Positions 5,553-9,174 of a stretch of DNA of 9,174 nucleotides are shown one piece after another. A program made the translations under genes and the position numbers. Location: the NCBI GenBank assembly GCA_030590405.1, contig JAUUYO010000142.1, forward strand, positions 1 to 9,174, read 5' to 3'. The stretch is from Kangiellaceae bacterium (lineage in GTDB: Bacteria > Pseudomonadota > Gammaproteobacteria > Enterobacterales > Kangiellaceae). The notes under the pieces were generated by a model. The model was not told the DNA's origin. It worked only from the letters and a program-made list of their open reading frames with translations, and did no database searches. The stretch's first letter is position 1. Each line of letters opens with the position of its first letter.

Positions 5553-6395
5553 ATGTTTGCACGAATAAAAGAAGATATCAGCAGTGTTTTTGACCGCGAC
5601 CCTGCAGCTAGAAATACTTGGGATGTGTTGACCAATTACCCTGGTTTACATGCGATCTGGTGGCACCGTCTGGCACATAAACTATGGAAAAATCATTGGT
5701 ATTGGTTGGCAAGAACATTATCTACCGTTACGCGCTGGTTAACCGGAGTAGAGATTCATCCTGGCGCCAGTATTGGACGGCGTTTTTTTATTGACCATGC
5801 GATGGGGGTGGTGATTGGAGAAACGGCCATTATTGGTGATGACTGCACTCTTTATCATGGCGTGACTTTAGGTGGAACTTCCTGGGATTCGGGTAAGCGC
5901 CATCCTACACTGGAAGATAATGTGGTGATTGGAGCAGGTGCCAAAATATTAGGGCCGATTACCCTTGCTAAAGGGTGTCGAGTCGGCTCAAATGCGGTTG
6001 TGACCAAAGACGCTCCGCCCGGTTCGACCGTCATTGGTATTCCCGGACATATCCTTGATCCTAATTGTCGAAAAGGTAACACCCATCGGGAAAGAGTCGA
6101 GCAATTGATTGGGTTTGAAGCTTATGGTGAAAGTGAAAAATGTTATGATCCGGTGGCACAGGTCATTAGTAGTATTCTGGATCACTCCAGAGCTGTCGAC
6201 AACCAATTAAATTTGTTATTAAAGGTCTTGTCGAATAAAGGCATCGATATACAAAAGCTCGATCTGCCTGGCATCAATGCCAATGATTTTCTGGATGAGA
6301 TTAATGTTGAAATTCCAAATGTTGAAACTACAAATGTTGAAACTACAAATGTTGAAACTCCAAATATTGAAACTCCAATAGAGAAGATAGATTAA
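5553..6395 (+). CDS. cysE: Serine O-acetyltransferase, short isc-associated type
   Basis: Transfers acetyl from acetyl-CoA to L-serine, giving O-acetylserine, the precursor used by cysteine synthase. The protein begins MFARIKEDISSVFDRDPAAR and lacks the long N-terminal helical domain of E. coli CysE, as do the serine acetyltransferases beside isc operons. A left-handed beta-helix of hexapeptide repeats runs from about VEIHPGASIG (66-75) to VIGIPGHIL. Catalytic FIDHAMG carries Asp81-His82, and the second histidine is His117 in GKRHP. TLYHGVTLGGTSW is also present. The helical tail (YDPVAQ, DHSRAVDNQL) is usual for this subtype, but the last 30 residues are an added pentapeptide repeat. The protein ends in ID rather than the C-terminal isoleucine that many CysE proteins insert into CysK. 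No strong Shine-Dalgarno is seen; it is probably cotranscribed with trmJ and iscS. Confidence 0.95.
   Translation: MFARIKEDISSVFDRDPAARNTWDVLTNYPGLHAIWWHRLAHKLWKNHWYWLARTLSTVTRWLTGVEIHPGASIGRRFFIDHAMGVVIGETAIIGDDCTLYHGVTLGGTSWDSGKRHPTLEDNVVIGAGAKILGPITLAKGCRVGSNAVVTKDAPPGSTVIGIPGHILDPNCRKGNTHRERVEQLIGFEAYGESEKCYDPVAQVISSILDHSRAVDNQLNLLLKVLSNKGIDIQKLDLPGINANDFLDEINVEIPNVETTNVETTNVETPNIETPIEKID
6303..6377 (+). repeat. In-frame 15-base minisatellite at the 3' end of cysE (five units)
   Basis: Five 15-base units have the consensus AATGTTGAAACTMCA (M = A or C). The second and third (6318-6332, 6333-6347) are identical, and the fourth and fifth differ from them by one or two bases. They encode NVEIP, NVETT, NVETT, NVETP and NIETP, residues 251-275, followed only by IEKID and the stop. 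The tract lies beyond the conserved serine acetyltransferase fold. Confidence 0.95.
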
Positions 6396-6432
6396 ATCTT
6401 ATGTTGGACCATTTTAGAGCAAAAAGATAAAC

Positions 6433-7605
6433 ATGAAACAACCAATATATCTGGATTACGCCGCAACCACGCCCGTTGATCCTAAAGTTGCTAAGAAAAT
6501 GATGGGCTGTTTGACCATGGGTGGAGTATTCGGAAATCCCGCTTCTCGCTCTCATCGTTATGGTTGGCAAGCAGAAGAGTTAGTCGATATAGCCCGCAAT
6601 CAGGTAGCTGATATGCTTGGCGCTGATGCGCGAGAAATTATTTGGACTTCCGGCGCGACCGAAGCGGATAATCTGGTGTTAAAAGGGATCGCGCAGTGGC
6701 ATAACAAAGGACATATCATCACCAGTGCCTTTGAACATAAAGCCGTTTTAGACTGTTGCACCTTTTTAGAAAAACAGGGGTTTACAATTAGCTATTTAAA
6801 GCCTGATGTAAATGGATTGATTGATCCACAGCTGGTAGGTGATGCGATTACTGAAGAGACAATCCTCATTTCAATTATGCATGTCAATAATGAAATTGGC
6901 TCTATTCAGGACATCAAAGCCATCGGCGAAATCGCCCATCAAAAACATATTCCCCTGCATGTCGATGCGGCGCAAAGCGCCGGTAAAATACCGATTGATT
7001 TATCTGAACTACCCGTTGATTATATGTCATTTTCGGCACACAAAATTTATGGTCCTAAAGGGATGGGCGCATTATTTGCCAGAAAAAACCAGCAACCTAA
7101 CCTTGATGCTCAAATTCACGGCGGAGGACACGAGAGAGGGTTGCGCTCAGGTACTTTAGCTACCCACCAGATAGTCGGGATGGGCGAAGCATTTGAACTC
7201 GCCAGAAAAGAGCTGGAAGATAATGACTCACATATCTTGTCACTAAAAAATCGTTTTATCGAAAAGGTTTACCAAATTGAAGGTGTGCATATCAACGGTG
7301 ATCCTTCTAATTGCGTCCCAGGCATCGTCAATTTAAGATTCGACTATGTCGACAGCGAAACATTGATCATGGCTTTTAAAGATATTGCAATCTCCTCTGG
7401 CTCTGCCTGCACCTCTGCCAGTGTTGAGCCCTCCTATGTGCTAAAGCTATTAGGGTTAACCGATGAACAGGCACATAGTTCGCTAAGGTTTTCTTTTGGT
7501 CGATTTACCAGCGATGAAGACGTTGATACAGCGGTAAATACCATCACCCATGGGCTGGAACGGCTGAGAAGTTTATCCCCTGAATGGGCTGCCAGGCATT
7601 CGTAA
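6433..7605 (+). CDS. iscS: Cysteine desulfurase, IscS type with a short C-terminus
   Basis: PLP-dependent enzyme that removes sulfur from L-cysteine as a protein-bound persulfide and passes it to acceptors such as IscU (Fe-S clusters), TusA or ThiI (tRNA thiolation, thiamine). Homology to E. coli IscS runs over the whole length: YLDYAATTPVDP at the start, His102 in EHKAVLD, Asp178 and Gln181 in HVDAAQS, the PLP-binding Lys204 in FSAHKIYGPKG, GGGHERGLRSGT, and the active-site Cys326 in SSGSACTSAS on a long mobile loop, as in group I enzymes. It is 390 residues against 404. It stops at LSPEWAARHS and lacks the conserved end around NSIEWAHH. It lies 37 bases after cysE with no iscR between them, and no iscU, iscA, hscB, hscA or fdx follows. 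A weak purine tract (AAAAAGA) stands before the ATG. The active site is complete, so the enzyme should be functional. Confidence 0.93.
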   Translation: MKQPIYLDYAATTPVDPKVAKKMMGCLTMGGVFGNPASRSHRYGWQAEELVDIARNQVADMLGADAREIIWTSGATEADNLVLKGIAQWHNKGHIITSAFEHKAVLDCCTFLEKQGFTISYLKPDVNGLIDPQLVGDAITEETILISIMHVNNEIGSIQDIKAIGEIAHQKHIPLHVDAAQSAGKIPIDLSELPVDYMSFSAHKIYGPKGMGALFARKNQQPNLDAQIHGGGHERGLRSGTLATHQIVGMGEAFELARKELEDNDSHILSLKNRFIEKVYQIEGVHINGDPSNCVPGIVNLRFDYVDSETLIMAFKDIAISSGSACTSASVEPSYVLKLLGLTDEQAHSSLRFSFGRFTSDEDVDTAVNTITHGLERLRSLSPEWAARHS

Positions 7606-7712
7606 GTGGCGTTAACAGGTTGAATTCATATTTGACCAATCGCTTATTTTGACTAATATTTGGTAGCACATAAAAAAAAACACATTTTTGTTAAAATATT
7701 TTAAATAAAGGC

Positions 7713-7740
7713 TTGTATTTTTTCTCAAATCACGGATAAT
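7713..7740 (+). promoter_or_regulatory. tRNA-Lys promoter with GC discriminator
   Basis: The -35 TTGTAT (7713-7718), a 16-base spacer and -10 GATAAT (7735-7740) are followed by the discriminator GCGCTCCG, as in stringently controlled stable-RNA promoters. The upstream 7670-7710 stretch is almost pure A/T, with A- and T-tracts like an UP element. ATGCG (7739-7743) and CGCAT (7747-7751) form a short inverted repeat over the start region. A second weaker promoter-like pair lies further upstream (TTGACC 7632-7637, AATATT 7655-7660). Confidence 0.75.
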
Positions 7741-7752
7741 GCGCTCCGCATC

Positions 7753-7828
7753 GGGTCGTTAGCTCAGCCGGTAGAGCAGTTGACTTTTAATCAATTGGTC
7801 GGGCGTTCGAATCGCCCACGACCCACCA
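7753..7828 (+). tRNA. tRNA-Lys (anticodon UUU)
   Basis: A 76-nt cloverleaf. The acceptor stem pairs GGGTCGT (7753-7759) with ACGACCC (7818-7824). The D arm is GCTC/GAGC. The anticodon loop CTTTTAA has TTT at 7786-7788. The T arm pairs GGGCG with CGCCC around TTCGAAT. Discriminator A and CCA are encoded (7825-7828). It differs from E. coli tRNA-Lys mainly in the T stem and D loop. It reads AAA and AAG codons; U34 of this tRNA normally carries mnm5s2U, whose sulfur comes from IscS through the Tus relay and MnmA. It is a single-gene transcription unit with its own promoter and terminator. Confidence 0.98.
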
Positions 7829-7834
7829 CTTTGC

Positions 7835-7869
7835 AAAAAAGGCTATTCAGAAATGAATGGCCTTTTTTT
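7835..7869 (+). terminator. Rho-independent terminator after tRNA-Lys
   Basis: A 14-bp stem pairs AAAAAAGGCTATTC (7835-7848) with GAATGGCCTTTTTT (7855-7868), with one T-G wobble and a 6-base loop. It ends in a run of seven T. It starts six bases after the CCA end. Confidence 0.92.
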
Positions 7870-7899
7870 ATGTCTTAAATTTTAGGGCTATTCTTCATT

Positions 7900-7928
7900 T
7901 TGCCTCTGAGCCTTCGGTCCGGTAAGAT
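7900..7928 (+). promoter_or_regulatory. Weak candidate promoter for the 7994 gene
   Basis: TTGCCT (7900-7905) and TAAGAT (7923-7928) are 17 bases apart, each matching four of six consensus positions. The start would be near 7935, leaving a leader of about 60 bases that includes the GGAGG ribosome-binding site. Read-through from the tRNA unit is the alternative. Confidence 0.3.
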
Positions 7929-7993
7929 TAGGAGAAACATGATAGGCTTGATCGCTGGTTATCGAAAATATACCAACCTTGGAGGGAAGAAAC

Positions 7994-8599
7994 ATGAAAG
8001 GTGTTTTATTACTGCTGACGATTTTGCTCTTTGTTGCCGCGCCTGCTATCGCTGTCAGTTCTTCGATCGCAAGCAAAGCGCCAAACACAGCCAAAAAAGT
8101 CACACCATTGAGTAAAGCTCTAATCGAATCATTTTTGCAGGCGACTAAAAAAATTGGAAAATTAGGACAAAAACACCCTGAGCTGTCAAATTATTCCGGT
8201 GGTTTTGATGCTGAAAACCAGGCAGGAGTGGTTAAATTTTTACGCGCCTCCGCCGCTTACCCTGAAATAGAAACGATATTAGCGACATCTGGTTTTTCCA
8301 ATTTGGAAGCGCTTTTTAGTCTTTCCGAGCGAGTTTTGGCGATTGGTTATTTTAATAAAATCAACAATTCTGACAGCGTGAGTTTGTTTCAAACAGAAAA
8401 AATATTGCAGGCAAATCTGAATAACTTGCGAGCCAGTAAAGCTTCGAATGCAATCATCGCAAAGGCAGAAAAAACTCTGAATTATATTAAGGCGCAGGTA
8501 AAAATAGTGCAGCAAAAGTTAGACACTATCAGTGATGAAGACAAGGCTTTTGTGCAAAAACACAGCGATTGGCTAAAGCAGAAATTTGCAGCCAAATAA
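7994..8599 (+). CDS. Predicted periplasmic protein of unknown function
   Basis: I do not recognise the family. The ATG at 7994 is chosen because GGAGG (7981-7985) lies 8 bases upstream and the protein then begins with a clean Sec signal peptide: MKG, a hydrophobic core LLLLTILLFV and a signal peptidase I site AIA before VSS (cleavage after residue 20). There is no lipobox cysteine, so it is probably soluble in the periplasm rather than a lipoprotein. The mature part, about 181 residues, is Lys/Ala-rich, without cysteines or further membrane segments, and apparently helical. It has a central GFDAENQAGVVKFLRASAAYPEIE block and a C-terminal stretch of likely coiled coil (about residues 130-180, IAKAEKTLNYIKAQVKIVQQ). 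It stands alone, 125 bases after the tRNA terminator and convergent with the exbD-like gene. No terminator is visible in the 33 bases between them. Confidence 0.8.
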   Translation: MKGVLLLLTILLFVAAPAIAVSSSIASKAPNTAKKVTPLSKALIESFLQATKKIGKLGQKHPELSNYSGGFDAENQAGVVKFLRASAAYPEIETILATSGFSNLEALFSLSERVLAIGYFNKINNSDSVSLFQTEKILQANLNNLRASKASNAIIAKAEKTLNYIKAQVKIVQQKLDTISDEDKAFVQKHSDWLKQKFAAK

Positions 8600-8632
8600 T
8601 CGTCACTTAAAACCTGGGCTCTAATTACGGGG

Positions 8633-9034
8633 TCAAATTCGGCTAACGGTTACTTGAGTTATGCCTGCCAATTTCACTTGATCGACCACATCAACTAAAA
8701 CCCCTGAGCCAGCCCTTTCATCGACTTTCAGCAAAATAACCACATTAGGATTTTCACTTAGTGCAACTTCAATATTGGCTTGTACCGCATCTTGAAGGAT
8801 TAGTCTACTGGCGAAAAACACATCTTCCAGCTCGTTGATCTGGATAACTAATGTATTAGTGACTGGAATTTGATCTGTTTTTTTTGATTTGCTGGGTCGA
8901 TCAATGGTGATCCCGGACTCTTTGATAAAGGAGGTGGTCACAATAAAGAAAATTAGCATGATAAATACAATATCTAACATCGGCGTCATATCCACTTCAG
9001 AGGTTTGATCGGGGTTGCTGATTCGTTTTCGCAT
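8633..9034 (-). CDS. exbD: ExbD/TolR-family biopolymer transport protein
   Basis: Inner-membrane proton-channel partner of an ExbB/TolQ-type protein, energising TonB-dependent outer-membrane transport or Tol-Pal. The 133 residues match the family layout: a short basic cytoplasmic N-terminus (MRKR), one membrane helix beginning VDMTPMLDIVFIMLIFFIVTT, and a periplasmic domain ending VDQVKLAGITQVTVSRI. Asp21 in TPMLD corresponds to the essential membrane aspartate (Asp25 of E. coli ExbD). GAGGA (9045-9041 on the minus strand) lies 6 bases before the ATG and fixes the start. ExbD rather than TolR is favoured by the MTPMLDIVF form, but the two cannot be separated safely. No exbB, tonB or tolQ is within the window, and the 140 bases upstream contain no coding end I can recognise. 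Confidence 0.9.
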   Translation of the reverse strand: MRKRISNPDQTSEVDMTPMLDIVFIMLIFFIVTTSFIKESGITIDRPSKSKKTDQIPVTNTLVIQINELEDVFFASRLILQDAVQANIEVALSENPNVVILLKVDERAGSGVLVDVVDQVKLAGITQVTVSRI

Positions 9035-9118
9035 ATGGATTCCTCACTCATTAAAAATCAATCGTTACAACTGTAGCATGTAAATTACAGCAATTCTCGG
9101 TGAAGAATTTAAGCCTGC

Positions 9119-9147
9119 CTTATTTTCCTCAATGAGTATCTTGACAA
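9119..9147 (-). promoter_or_regulatory. Putative minus-strand promoter for the exbD-like gene
   Basis: On the minus strand TTGTCA (9147-9142) is followed after 17 bases by AATAAG (9124-9119), five and four matches to consensus. It would give an exbD leader of about 75 bases. The same spot reads TTGACA (9141-9146) on the plus strand, so a divergent promoter toward the right edge is possible. Confidence 0.3.
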
Positions 9148-9174
9148 ACAGAAAAGACGGTTATTTTGGCAAAC

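Noticed and set aside
6839..7159. 106-codon plus-strand frame inside iscS
   Set aside because: It is an out-of-frame shadow of the conserved desulfurase and gives an unlikely Arg/Cys/Met-rich product.
7617..7640. Hairpin after iscS (GGTTGAAT with ATTTGACC) as a terminator
   Set aside because: It has two G-T wobbles in eight pairs and no clean T-run follows, so termination there is not convincing.
7948..7974. TTGATC/TATACC pair as promoter of the 7994 gene
   Set aside because: The spacer is only 15 bases and the start site would fall on the Shine-Dalgarno, leaving no working leader.
7939..8115. ORF with a perfect AGGAG (7930-7934) before ATG 7939, possible leader peptide of the 7994 gene
   Set aside because: It overlaps the exported-protein gene in another frame for more than 100 bases. 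Its Cys-rich part is simply the signal-peptide region read out of frame. The spacing is short and no regulatory structure is evident.

Overview
The window is an ordinary chromosomal segment of a gammaproteobacterium. Three things show this: the gene order ffh-rpsP-rimM-trmD-rplS, the pairing of trmJ with an isc-type short cysE, and a tRNA-Lys almost identical to the enterobacterial one. The DNA is fairly AT-rich. A marine Oceanospirillales/Kangiella-like host is only a guess.

Left part (1-3566): the 3' three quarters of ffh (signal recognition particle GTPase), then a 351-base gap holding a strong promoter with a GC-rich discriminator and a structured leader. After it comes the operon rpsP (S16), rimM (16S maturation factor), trmD (tRNA m1G37 methyltransferase) and rplS (L19), closed by a textbook terminator. 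All four products serve ribosome assembly or decoding. trmD carries an unusual in-frame minisatellite of six 15-base units.

Middle (3567-4787): one unrecognised 161-aa gene with its own likely promoter, then a gap of about 580 bases. The gap contains a terminator facing the minus strand and a doubtful 41-codon ORF.

Sulfur block (4788-7605): trmJ, cysE and iscS on the plus strand. This looks like the head of a classical trmJ-cysE-iscR-iscSUA-hscBA-fdx locus, but iscR is absent between cysE and iscS, and nothing of iscU onward follows. The IscS also lacks the usual C-terminal tail that contacts IscU. cysE ends in five 15-base repeats, the second such tract in the window.

Right part (7606-9174): a monocistronic tRNA-Lys(UUU) with a near-canonical stable-RNA promoter and a terminator, a predicted periplasmic protein of unknown function, and a convergent minus-strand exbD/tolR-family gene with no exbB partner in view. 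I see no mobile element, CRISPR array, prophage or defence system. The points most worth following are the stripped isc locus with its tail-less IscS, the two pentapeptide minisatellites in housekeeping genes, and the inverted repeat over the rpsP promoter.
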